From positions 1-64,000 of the forward strand of contig VGHN01000007.1 of the NCBI GenBank assembly GCA_016868255.1: DNA of 64,000 bases, written 5' to 3'. Below the pieces are notes generated by a model. That model did not search any database. It saw only the letters and a list, made by a program, of their open reading frames with translations, and was not told where the DNA came from. How positions within the stretch are numbered: the stretch's first letter is position 1; each line of letters starts with the position of its first letter. Of this stretch, positions 55,329-62,791 are shown in pieces. The translations under genes were made by a program, and so were the position numbers. Source of the DNA: Betaproteobacteria bacterium (GTDB taxonomy: Bacteria > Pseudomonadota > Gammaproteobacteria > Burkholderiales > Burkholderiaceae_A).

Positions 55329-55404
55329 TCCCCCACCGGCCCGCCCCTCGGGGTGGGCCGTTATAACGACTCCCTGCAGGAGGGTCTCCCTCCTGACCTC
55401 CCAG

Positions 55405-55433
55405 CCCGGGTCATTGGACCCGGGTTTTTTTTT
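55405..55433 (+). terminator. Rho-independent terminator of groESL
   Basis: Perfect 8-base stem CCCGGGTC (55405-55412) and GACCCGGG (55417-55424), loop ATTG, then nine T. Two further hairpins without T-tracts lie just upstream: GGCCCGCCC / GGGTGGGCC (55338-55359) and CAGGAGGG / CCCTCCTG (55377-55395), perhaps message-end stabilisers. Confidence 0.95.
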
Positions 55434-55444
55434 ACAATGCGACG

Positions 55445-56272
55445 ATGACCTTCAGAGAGCGCTGCCAGCGGGCCTGGCAAACAAATCAGAGCCTGCTCTG
55501 CGTTGGTCTTGATCCCGAGCCGGGTCGGCTTCCCCACTCCCTCGCGAGCCGTCCGCTCAATGAGGCGGTTGAACGTTTCTGCACGGGTATCGTGAACGCC
55601 ACGGCCCCCTATTGCTGCGCCTTCAAGCCCCAGATTGCCCACTTCGCTGCACTCGGACTCGAATCCACACTGGAGTCGATCTGCCGCCACATCAAGGCGG
55701 CCCATCCCAATCACCTTCTCATCTTGGACGCCAAGCGCGGGGACATCGGCTCGACCGCAAGCAATTACGCCAAAGAGGCCTTCGAGCGGTATTGCGCAGA
55801 CGCTGTGACTCTCAGCCCCTATATGGGTGGCGACAGCCTCACCCCATTTCTCGAATTCCGGGACAAGGGCATTTTCCTGCTCTGCCGCACCAGCAACCCC
55901 GGGGGCGACGACCTTCAAATGCTGGCCCTCGAGGGAGGCGAACGCCTCTTCGAGCGCGTGGCCCGCCTGGCCACCGAACGTTGGAGCGGCAGCGAGCAGG
56001 TGGGCTTGGTGGTTGGCGCCACCTATCCAGCCGAAGTCCAGAAGGTGCGAGAGATCGCACCGAAGCTGCCGCTACTTGTGCCCGGTATCGGTGCGCAGGG
56101 CGGCGATTTAAAGGCCGCAGTCTGCGCTGGAGTCGATGCGAATCGCCAGGGACTCTTTATCAATTCCTCCCGCGCCATCCTCTACGCCAGCCCTCAAGAC
56201 GATTGGGCGCAACAGGCCGCTGAAGTCGCTCGGCAGACACATCACGCCATCGCGGTTTCACTGCGCACTTGA
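55445..56272 (+). CDS. pyrF: Orotidine 5'-phosphate decarboxylase PyrF (type 2)
   Basis: Last step of UMP synthesis. The 275 residues belong to the longer type 2 family: LLCVGLDPEPGRLP, CAFKPQIAHFAALG, the catalytic LLILDAKRGDIGSTASNYA with the DxKRGDI motif, and GLVVGATYPAEVQKVREI. The terminator of groESL ends 11 bases before the start, so it needs a separate promoter, which I cannot identify. The GTG-started ABC permease gene follows after 17 bases. Confidence 0.96.
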   Translation: MTFRERCQRAWQTNQSLLCVGLDPEPGRLPHSLASRPLNEAVERFCTGIVNATAPYCCAFKPQIAHFAALGLESTLESICRHIKAAHPNHLLILDAKRGDIGSTASNYAKEAFERYCADAVTLSPYMGGDSLTPFLEFRDKGIFLLCRTSNPGGDDLQMLALEGGERLFERVARLATERWSGSEQVGLVVGATYPAEVQKVREIAPKLPLLVPGIGAQGGDLKAAVCAGVDANRQGLFINSSRAILYASPQDDWAQQAAEVARQTHHAIAVSLRT

Positions 56273-56289
56273 CTTAGCCAACACGGCCA

Positions 56290-57141
56290 GTGAAACAGGA
56301 AGAGAGAGAAACCTCCTTGCAAACGCACGCCGCACAGACGCACGCCGCACAGACGCACGCCGCACAGACGCACGCCACACAGACGCACTACGGTGCATGG
56401 GCTTTGTTGGTCAAAGAGATTCGGCGGTTCGCGAAGGTCTCTGTGCAGACGGTCTTGGCACCACTCGTCTCGGCCATGCTCTTTCTCGTGATCTTCGCCC
56501 TGCTTTTGGAGACCCGGGTGGAGCCCATGCCCGGTGTCAACTACAGCGCCTTTCTAGTGCCCGGGCTCGTGATGATGACCATGCAGCAAAACGCTTTTGC
56601 CAATACCAGTTCCAGCCTCACGCAGAGCAAGATCACAGGGACACTCGTATTTCTTATGCTCTCGCCGCTGCGGCCTTGGGAATGGCTTGTGGGTTACCTT
56701 GGTGGGGCGATCGCGCGAGGCCTCGCGTGCGGGCTGGCGGTTTGGCTGGCCAGCATTCCCTTTGTATCGGTGCCCATAGCCAGCCCACTCTGGGCGATGT
56801 CATTTGGACTCATGGCCTGTCTGATTTTGGGCGCACTCGGACTCATTGCCGCCCTCTACGCAGAGAAATGGGACCATGTGGCCGCGTTTCAAAACTTCCT
56901 CATCAACCCGCTCACCTTCCTCGCCGGTGTCTTTTACTCCGTTCAGATTCTTCCGGAGCAATGGCAGTTTATTAGTCACCTCAATCCCTTCTTCTACCTG
57001 ATCGATGGGTTTCGATTCGGCGTCTTTGGTCAATCCGATGTCTCCCCTTGGTTCAGCGCATCGATCTGTGGAGGCGCCACACTCTCCCTCTTGATCCTCA
57101 CCCATCAACTGATTGCCTCCGGGTGGCGCATCCGAAACTAG
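56290..57141 (+). CDS. ABC-2 type transporter permease with N-terminal repeats
   Basis: Inner-membrane permease of 283 residues, six membrane segments after about residue 50, and the ABC-2 pattern (LLVKEIRRFAKVSVQTVLAPLVSAMLF; LIVFLMLSPLRPWEWLVGYLG; ACLILGALGLI). Homologous permeases (YadH/NodJ type) work with a separate ATPase, usually the gene just upstream; here none is adjacent, pyrF taking that place. The predicted start GTG 56290 gives a head MKQEERETSL plus four QTHA(A/T) repeats (residues 11-30). Those repeats are in the cytoplasmic part and are of doubtful function; the real start may lie later. Confidence 0.82.
   Translation: MKQEERETSLQTHAAQTHAAQTHAAQTHATQTHYGAWALLVKEIRRFAKVSVQTVLAPLVSAMLFLVIFALLLETRVEPMPGVNYSAFLVPGLVMMTMQQNAFANTSSSLTQSKITGTLVFLMLSPLRPWEWLVGYLGGAIARGLACGLAVWLASIPFVSVPIASPLWAMSFGLMACLILGALGLIAALYAEKWDHVAAFQNFLINPLTFLAGVFYSVQILPEQWQFISHLNPFFYLIDGFRFGVFGQSDVSPWFSASICGGATLSLLILTHQLIASGWRIRN
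56320..56388. repeat. 15-bp tandem repeat at the permease N-terminus
   Basis: Four and a half copies of a unit reading CAGACGCACGCCGCA, beginning 56320 (first base pair CAA variant), 56335, 56350, 56365 and partial at 56380. Being 15 bases, copy number changes keep the frame and alter the number of QTHAA units. Confidence 0.95.
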
Positions 57142-57144
57142 GCG

Positions 57145-57169
57145 AAAAAAAAGCGGCCACGAGGGCCGC
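57145..57169 (-). terminator. Rho-independent terminator of the small exported protein gene
   Basis: Stem GCGGCC (57153-57158) with GGCCGC (57164-57169) and loop ACGAG. Read on the minus strand it is followed by eight T (57145-57152). On the plus strand it is a weaker, C/T-poor hairpin after the permease gene. Confidence 0.88.
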
Positions 57170-57190
57170 CTCTCTTTGAAGCAGTAAGGC

Positions 57191-57343
57191 TTACTTCTTG
57201 GCTTCAGCTTTCTTCTCGTCCTTCTTTGCATCTTTCTTGGCTTCGGCAGCTTTCTTGTCGTCGGCCTTAGGAGCGGGAGCTTGGGCGTAAGCACCAGAAA
57301 CAGCAAACATTGCAGCCATAGTGGCGAGAGCAATTTTCTTCAT
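57191..57343 (-). CDS. Small exported Lys/Ala-rich protein, 50 residues
   Basis: A short gene with full expression signals: Shine-Dalgarno GAGGAAT just before the ATG at 57343, and a terminator after the stop. The product begins MKKIALATMAAMFAVSGAYA, a classic signal peptide cut after AYA. The mature part, about 30 residues, is QAPAPKADDKKAAEAKKDAK followed by more K/D/E/A, thus highly charged and likely unfolded. No family is recognised. It may act in the periplasm as a charged peptide or bind acidic surfaces. Between the start and the ROK gene are 146 bases with an AT-rich patch. Confidence 0.8.
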   Translation of the reverse strand: MKKIALATMAAMFAVSGAYAQAPAPKADDKKAAEAKKDAKKDEKKAEAKK

Positions 57344-57444
57344 ATATTCCTCAATGTGGTTAGTGACAGTTGCAGACTTTGTTTTTTGGAACTCAGCCCA
57401 CAGTGTGAAGTCTACGACAATTCCTTGAATCGTGTGCGGGTTAC

Positions 57445-57471
57445 ATTTTAAAGAATATTGTTTAAAACCAA
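57445..57471 (-). promoter_or_regulatory. Possible promoter of the small exported protein gene
   Basis: On the minus strand TTGGTT (57471-57466), 15 bases, TAAAAT (57450-57445) in an AT-rich stretch (57446-57470) that stands out from the GC-rich surroundings. It would give a leader of about 100 bases. The spacing is short, so confidence is low. Confidence 0.3.
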
Positions 57472-57489
57472 CCCGTTAGAGCCGACTGT

Positions 57490-58446
57490 CTAGCCCTCGG
57501 GTCCACGGTCTCGTCGGGCGCGAAGAACCGCTCCCAAGACCCCAGCAGAGTCTCCCAGCCGATTGACCAAAACCGGGGTTCGGCAATCCTTTGCGCCGAA
57601 TAAGGTGCCTGCCAGTCCCCTACCAATCGCCTCGGCCAGTCCCGGGTGGTTGGACAAGCCGCCTCCCAGCACGATCGCATCGGGGTCGATGGTCTGAACG
57701 ACACCTTTGAGCCCCCTACAGAGGTGCCCAATCCAGCGATCGGTAAACCTTCGATTCTCCTCACCCTCATTACTCAAAATAGATTTGGCCGAGACGCGCT
57801 CCCCAGTCTGCTCCAGCCAACGGGCAGCGAGTCCACCACCCGAGACCAAGGTCTCGAGGCAGCCCCGTTGACCGCACCAGCAGAGCGGCCCGGCAGGATC
57901 GATTGACAGGTGGCCCCATTCGCCGGCCAAACGGTTGGGCCCAACATGAAGTTGGCCATCGACCACCAGGCCTGCACCGCAACCCGTTCCAAGAATCACC
58001 CCGAAAACCACACGAGAACCTCGCCCCGCACCCAGGGTGGCCTCGGCCAGGGCAAAGCAATTCGCATCGTTCTCCACCACCACGGCCCGGCCAATGGCTG
58101 TCGAAATCCACTCCTCTAGTCGCAGACCATTGAGACACAGGGTGTTGGAATTGCGCAGGAGGCCTGAATCGAGATCGATGGATCCGGGCGTCCCCATCCC
58201 CACAAGCAGTGGCCCCTGGGCCTCACTGCCCAGACTGGCCCTTGCAGCAACGAAGAGCACAACAATTGCCTGGCGAATCGCCTCTGGCCCCTCTTCTGCT
58301 GGGGTGGCACATCGTTCGCGAAAACAGACCCGACCAGTCGAGTCGACTGCGGCCACCTCGGTCTTGGTTCCACCAAGATCAATTCCAATGGCTGGCAGTG
58401 TCGAGGATGGGAAACGAATCGAAGCAACGTTTTGCGGTCCTTCCAT
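57490..58446 (-). CDS. ROK family sugar kinase
   Basis: Predicted sugar kinase of 318 residues from ATG 58446. ATP-binding start IGIDLGGTKTEVAAVD, VVENDANCFALAEA with the catalytic aspartate, EWGHLSIDPAG and the ROK zinc motif CWCGQRGCLETLVSG are present. Members of this type phosphorylate glucose, fructose or N-acetylglucosamine; which one cannot be read here. No sugar transporter is adjacent. It is divergent from the EamA gene with 24 bases between the chosen starts. Confidence 0.9.
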   Translation of the reverse strand: MEGPQNVASIRFPSSTLPAIGIDLGGTKTEVAAVDSTGRVCFRERCATPAEEGPEAIRQAIVVLFVAARASLGSEAQGPLLVGMGTPGSIDLDSGLLRNSNTLCLNGLRLEEWISTAIGRAVVVENDANCFALAEATLGAGRGSRVVFGVILGTGCGAGLVVDGQLHVGPNRLAGEWGHLSIDPAGPLCWCGQRGCLETLVSGGGLAARWLEQTGERVSAKSILSNEGEENRRFTDRWIGHLCRGLKGVVQTIDPDAIVLGGGLSNHPGLAEAIGRGLAGTLFGAKDCRTPVLVNRLGDSAGVLGAVLRARRDRGPEG

Positions 58447-58470
58447 GGCCAAATTGTATGATTCGAACCA

Positions 58471-59352
58471 ATGCCACTTCCCCACATCCTTCTTGCCCTT
58501 CTGGTGATGGGACTCTGGGGCAGCAACTTTGTTGTGCAGTTTTGGGCAGTGCATCTGGTGCCCCCCCTCCTTTTCGCAACACTGCGATTCGCAACCGTCT
58601 GCATCCCCCTGCTTTTGCTCTATCCGAGATGCCCAACACGATGGTCGCTGCTGATTCCCTATGCGCTGGCTTCTTTCACCCTGCAGTTCGCACTTCTATT
58701 TCTGGCCCTTCGTTGGGGAATGCCGCCCGGAATCGCCTCCTTGGTCATGCAGAGCCAGATCTTTTTCACGCTCTTGCTTCTGGTGGCCACGGGCGAGAGT
58801 CGACCGCTTCGGCAGCAGTGGGTCGGCATCTGTCTTGGGGCGGTTGGAATGGCATGGGTGGGTTCCACCTTCGATCTCGGGGTGGGTCTTATTGCATTTC
58901 TCATGACCATTGGCGCGGCCTGCTCATGGGCCATTGGCAATGTGTTTGTGAAACGCATGGGCAGCGAGATTGCCGCCGTTCCACTGGTGGTCTGGGGATC
59001 GGGAATTGGTGCCTTGGGCCTATTGCCCATCTCATTGGCACTCGAGGGCAGTGCGGCCTGGAACCAGTCCATCTCAATGCTCACGTCGGGACACGCTGAG
59101 CTCTGGGCCTACCTGCTCTTTAATGCATTCGGCGCAAGCCTCATTGGATATGGCGGCTGGTCATGGCTATTGAAACGTCATCCCGCAGCCAGCGTGGTCC
59201 CCTTTACCCTGCTTGTTCCATTTTTCGGCATGGGTTCGGCAGCACTCTTTCTCAAGGAGGCATTCTCGCTCGAGATGGTCTCTGGCATTGTCCTCGCACT
59301 CATTGGACTTGCGCTCACTCAGGTCCGGGCGCCGGGGGCGCGAGCGGCTTGA
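58471..59352 (+). CDS. EamA/DMT family exporter (O-acetylserine/cysteine exporter-like)
   Basis: Inner-membrane transporter of 293 residues with about ten helices in two EamA repeats. LALLVMGLWGSNFVVQFWAV, ATLRFATVCIPLLLLYP and GIASLVMQSQIFFTLLLL resemble the EamA/YdeD subgroup, known to export cysteine-pathway metabolites in E. coli. The substrate here is unproven. It ends 3 bases before the convergent MsbA-like gene. Confidence 0.88.
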   Translation: MPLPHILLALLVMGLWGSNFVVQFWAVHLVPPLLFATLRFATVCIPLLLLYPRCPTRWSLLIPYALASFTLQFALLFLALRWGMPPGIASLVMQSQIFFTLLLLVATGESRPLRQQWVGICLGAVGMAWVGSTFDLGVGLIAFLMTIGAACSWAIGNVFVKRMGSEIAAVPLVVWGSGIGALGLLPISLALEGSAAWNQSISMLTSGHAELWAYLLFNAFGASLIGYGGWSWLLKRHPAASVVPFTLLVPFFGMGSAALFLKEAFSLEMVSGIVLALIGLALTQVRAPGARAA

Positions 59353-59355
59353 GTC

Positions 59356-61125
59356 TTAATGGTCGAAGAACTGCTGACGGGCGAGTGCTTGGTACAGCAC
59401 CGACTCGCGCATGAGTTCCTCGTGAGAGCCCACCGCCACCAACCGGCCTGCATCCATCACCACGATGCGACTCGCCCGACGGACTGTCGAGAGTCGATGC
59501 GCAATGACCAGTGCGGTGCGACCGGGAAGAAGCCGCTCGAGCGCACTCTGCACCAGTCGCTCAGAGACGGTGTCGAGCGCCGAGGTCGCCTCATCCAACA
59601 ACAAAAGCGGCGGGTTTCGAAGAATGGCGCGCGCAATCGCGATTCGCTGACGCTGACCACCCGAGAGTCGCACACCCCGCTCCCCCAAGAAGCTGGCATA
59701 GCCCTGCGGTAGATCACCAATGAATTGGTCTGCATGGGCGGCTTGGGCAGCGGCTCGCACCTCATCGTCGGAGGCATTGAGCCGCCCGTAGCGAATGTTG
59801 CCCATCGCATCGTCCGAGAAGACAACGGGGTCCTGCGAGACGACACCAATGAGCCCCCGCAGTCTGGGCAAGTCCCACTGCTCAATAGGCCGGCCGTTGA
59901 TGCGAATTGCCCCCGACTGGGCTTGAAAGAAACCAAGAATCAGCTGAAACACAGTGGACTTGCCCGCCCCCGATGGGCCCACCAGGGCAATCGTCTCACC
60001 CGCCTCGACATTTAAGGTCAAGTCGCGCAAGGCCCAATCATTGGGGCGAGAGGGATAGGCAAAAGAGATGGCATCAAACGCAATTCGCACCGGCTCGGCC
60101 TGCGTGCCTTCAGCATTGAAGTGGTCCTCGAGGAGGCCCTTTGCAGACATCCGACCGACAAATCCACCCGCAGGCCCCATGAGATCAACCAGCCGCTCGG
60201 TGGCGCCAATGGCGCGCTGCAGATCCCCCCATCCCTCGGCAAGCGCCGCAATAGAGCCCGCAGTGAGCGTTGCATAGAGAACAAACTGCGCGAGCTCACC
60301 CGCACTCATCGAGCCTGCAGCGACCTCGCGTGCGCCGAGCCAGAGCACAAACACAATCACCAGGAATGCCAACACGATGGCCACCAGGGTGAGCATCGAG
60401 CGACTCCGAATGCGACGAAGCGACACTTCAAAGGCCCGCTCCACGGTCTGGACGTAGCGCGAGAGTTCAAACGGTTCGCGGCCATAGGCCTGCACGGTTG
60501 AGATGGCATTGAGCACCTCGCCGGCAAGTGCGCTGGTGTCGGCCACGCGGTCTTGGCTGTCCTTCGAGATGCTGCGGACACGCCGACCCAGGGCGAGGAC
60601 CGGCAAGACCACCGCCAGCAACAGGACCACCATCAGCGAAGCCAAAAAGGGGCTGGTGATGAGCATCATGGTGATGCCACCCGAGAGCAAGACCCCACTG
60701 CGCAGCGCCATGGAGACACTGGTGCCAATGAGTGTCTGAATCAGCGTGGTGTCGGCCGTGAGTCGAGAGAGGACCTCGCCGGTCTGCAGGGTCTCGAAAT
60801 AGCGCGGTGGCTGCACAAGGACATGGGCATAGACCGCGCGGCGCAGATCCGCCACCACCCGCTCGCCAAGCCAAGACATGAAGTAGAAACGCAGGGCAGT
60901 GAAGATCCCCAACGCAATGGCAATTAGCACGAGCAGTCCGAAAGGCTCTGCGAGTCCCGAGAGGCCCTGATCAATCAGCCCACGAAATGCCAGAGGCACC
61001 GAGAGTGTCGAGGCCGCAGCGAGTAAGAGAAAAAGAAAGGCCAGAAACCACTGACGTGGATACTGGGCGGCCAAGGCCCAGATAGGTCTGAGTTGATCAA
61101 TGGAGCGGCGGGGTTTGGGATGCAT
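59356..61125 (-). CDS. MsbA-like ABC exporter (fused permease-ATPase)
   Basis: Half-transporter of 589 residues. The N-terminal half has six membrane segments with FLLLAAASTLSVPLAFRGLID, VVADLRRAVYAHVLVQPPRYFE (coupling region), and LTADTTLIQTLIG. The ATPase half has Walker A GPSGAGKST, signature LSGGQRQRIAIARA, Walker B LLLLDEATSALD and the H-loop in ALVIAHRLSTV. Family members export lipids, peptides or drugs. Start is ATG 61125 (MHPKPRRSIDQLRPIWAL); the longer ATG 61176 form is not supported. It is divergent from the vWA gene with 50 bases between starts. Confidence 0.92.
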   Translation of the reverse strand: MHPKPRRSIDQLRPIWALAAQYPRQWFLAFLFLLLAAASTLSVPLAFRGLIDQGLSGLAEPFGLLVLIAIALGIFTALRFYFMSWLGERVVADLRRAVYAHVLVQPPRYFETLQTGEVLSRLTADTTLIQTLIGTSVSMALRSGVLLSGGITMMLITSPFLASLMVVLLLAVVLPVLALGRRVRSISKDSQDRVADTSALAGEVLNAISTVQAYGREPFELSRYVQTVERAFEVSLRRIRSRSMLTLVAIVLAFLVIVFVLWLGAREVAAGSMSAGELAQFVLYATLTAGSIAALAEGWGDLQRAIGATERLVDLMGPAGGFVGRMSAKGLLEDHFNAEGTQAEPVRIAFDAISFAYPSRPNDWALRDLTLNVEAGETIALVGPSGAGKSTVFQLILGFFQAQSGAIRINGRPIEQWDLPRLRGLIGVVSQDPVVFSDDAMGNIRYGRLNASDDEVRAAAQAAHADQFIGDLPQGYASFLGERGVRLSGGQRQRIAIARAILRNPPLLLLDEATSALDTVSERLVQSALERLLPGRTALVIAHRLSTVRRASRIVVMDAGRLVAVGSHEELMRESVLYQALARQQFFDH

Positions 61126-61175
61126 TGCTGTCTCATAATACGGGGTGACCCAAACAACCGCCGAGTGAGCCCGCA

Positions 61176-62024
61176 ATGCCCTACAACGCCGAGATTAGCC
61201 GCTCCAACCCCACCGCATTTTTGTTTCTCATCGATCAATCGGGGTCCATGGGCGAATCGGTCGGCAAAAGCAATTACACGCGTGCAGCCTTCCTCTGCGA
61301 TGCGCTCAATCGTGTGGTGATGAATCTGATTGCCCGCAGTTCCAAGTCCGAGGGGGTCCGCGATTACTTTCACCTCGGCGCCATTGGCTATGGTGGCCAG
61401 GGCGTGCACAACGCCCTTCGGGGGAGTTTTGCCAATCGAATCTTTCACCCCATCTCGGCCTTCGAACGATCACCCCTGGCAATCGAAGACCGCGTCGAGC
61501 AGATTCCAGATGGCAATGGCGCAATGCGATCACACTCGATCAAGTTCCCCGTCTGGTTTCAGCCACTGCATGATGGTGGAACGCCCATGCGCAAAGCACT
61601 TCGAATGGCGGCCGAGGAACTCACGGGCTGGTGCGATGACCATCCCGATTCATATCCACCCACGGTTCTTCACGTCACGGATGGCGAGCCCACCGATGGA
61701 GATCCAGAGCCGATGGCTGGCCAGGTGAGACAGACCGGCACCACCGATGGCCACTCGCTGCTCTTTAACCTCCACACCAGCAATAGCAAGGCCGGCCCCA
61801 TCGAGTTTGGTAGCAACGAGGAGGCCGTTCGTGACCCTTACGGAAAAAGTCTCTTTCGAATGTCGAGTCCCCTGCCCAAGACCGTGGCGGATGCAGCCAG
61901 AGAAAAGGGCTACGAAGTCGAAGCGGGTGCGCGGGGCTTTTTCTATAACGTGGAGCCGGTGGAAATCGTGGAGTTTTTTGACATCGGCACCCGTGCCTCG
62001 TCCCAGTCCATGCTGCTGAGATAA
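61176..62024 (+). CDS. von Willebrand factor A domain protein (TerY-like)
   Basis: Cytoplasmic vWA-domain protein of 282 residues. The MIDAS metal site is complete: D20-x-S22-x-S24 in FLIDQSGSMGES, threonine in HDGGTPMRKAL and aspartate in VLHVTDGEPTDGD. The rest (SLLFNLHTSNSKAGPIEF, GYEVEAGARGFFYNVEPVEIVEFFDIG) is conserved in TerY-type proteins. It is followed after 5 bases by a PP2C-like phosphatase and then a kinase, the gene set called the TerY-P triad in tellurium-resistance-associated systems. Adhesive or substrate-recruiting function is inferred from the domain. Confidence 0.85.
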   Translation: MPYNAEISRSNPTAFLFLIDQSGSMGESVGKSNYTRAAFLCDALNRVVMNLIARSSKSEGVRDYFHLGAIGYGGQGVHNALRGSFANRIFHPISAFERSPLAIEDRVEQIPDGNGAMRSHSIKFPVWFQPLHDGGTPMRKALRMAAEELTGWCDDHPDSYPPTVLHVTDGEPTDGDPEPMAGQVRQTGTTDGHSLLFNLHTSNSKAGPIEFGSNEEAVRDPYGKSLFRMSSPLPKTVADAAREKGYEVEAGARGFFYNVEPVEIVEFFDIGTRASSQSMLLR

Positions 62025-62029
62025 ATCCA

Positions 62030-62791
62030 GTGCGGGTGCTCCGTGCCATCAGCCTCCCCAAGGAGGCCGATTACGCCAGTTCAAACGAGGATTTTTTTCT
62101 TGCCGATCCGGGGGGCCGCATCGCATCGATGAGCGATGGCGCCAGTGAATCTTTTGACTCGCGAAGCTGGGCCCGTTGCCTCTGTCAGACCTTCAACGAG
62201 CGATTTCTGGATATCGGAGATGCGATTCCATCAGACGACGATATCCACGAGATGGTCAACACGGCACGAGGTCGATTCCTTGAACTCTTCTCATCGCGCG
62301 AACTGAGTTGGTCTCAACAGGTGGCCTTCGATCGCGGGAACTTCGCAAGCCTGATTGGCGTGATTGAGAGCAACGATCAAATCACCATGGTGGGAATCGG
62401 CGACTCCATCGCCGTCTGGCAAGAGCCATCGGGTCGGCTCCAGAGCCACCCCATTCCCCTCGACCAGCCCGACAGTTTCAAACGCCACCCGGTGCTGCTC
62501 TCCTCGGATACAAGGGGGGACGAGGATGTCTTTCATCGACAGCGACGTCGGTGGTCGGTGATTCAAGTGAGGAAGGCCCACCTCCTTGGGGCGCGTCTGT
62601 ATCTAATGACCGATGCGCTCGGCCATCAAGTTGTCTCCACAGCCCATGCAGGGCATTGGGATCTGGCAGAGAAGAATCTCTGCCAGAGTGAGACCGACTT
62701 TCGCTATTGGGTGACACAGCAACGCCTGAGCCATCAAATGCGCGTCGACGACACCACCCTTGCTATTCTCTCGTTCAAGGAATCCAGATGA
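62030..62791 (+). CDS. PP2C-like serine/threonine phosphatase (TerY-P triad)
   Basis: Predicted metal-dependent phosphatase of 253 residues with a GTG start. PP2C motifs are seen as SSNEDFFLADP (17-27), MSDGASES (D36-G37, metal-binding aspartate), GVIESNDQITMVGIGDSIAVW, and the last aspartate pair in VDDTTLAILSF. The glycine-rich core DG-x-GG is reduced to DGAS, usual for distant PP2C members. It overlaps the kinase gene start (ATGA) and follows the vWA gene by 5 bases. It probably counteracts the kinase. Confidence 0.8.
   Translation: MRVLRAISLPKEADYASSNEDFFLADPGGRIASMSDGASESFDSRSWARCLCQTFNERFLDIGDAIPSDDDIHEMVNTARGRFLELFSSRELSWSQQVAFDRGNFASLIGVIESNDQITMVGIGDSIAVWQEPSGRLQSHPIPLDQPDSFKRHPVLLSSDTRGDEDVFHRQRRRWSVIQVRKAHLLGARLYLMTDALGHQVVSTAHAGHWDLAEKNLCQSETDFRYWVTQQRLSHQMRVDDTTLAILSFKESR

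Noticed and set aside
55338-55359. First hairpin after groEL as the main terminator
   Set aside because: Good stem but no T-tract follows; the hairpin at 55405 has nine T and is preferred.
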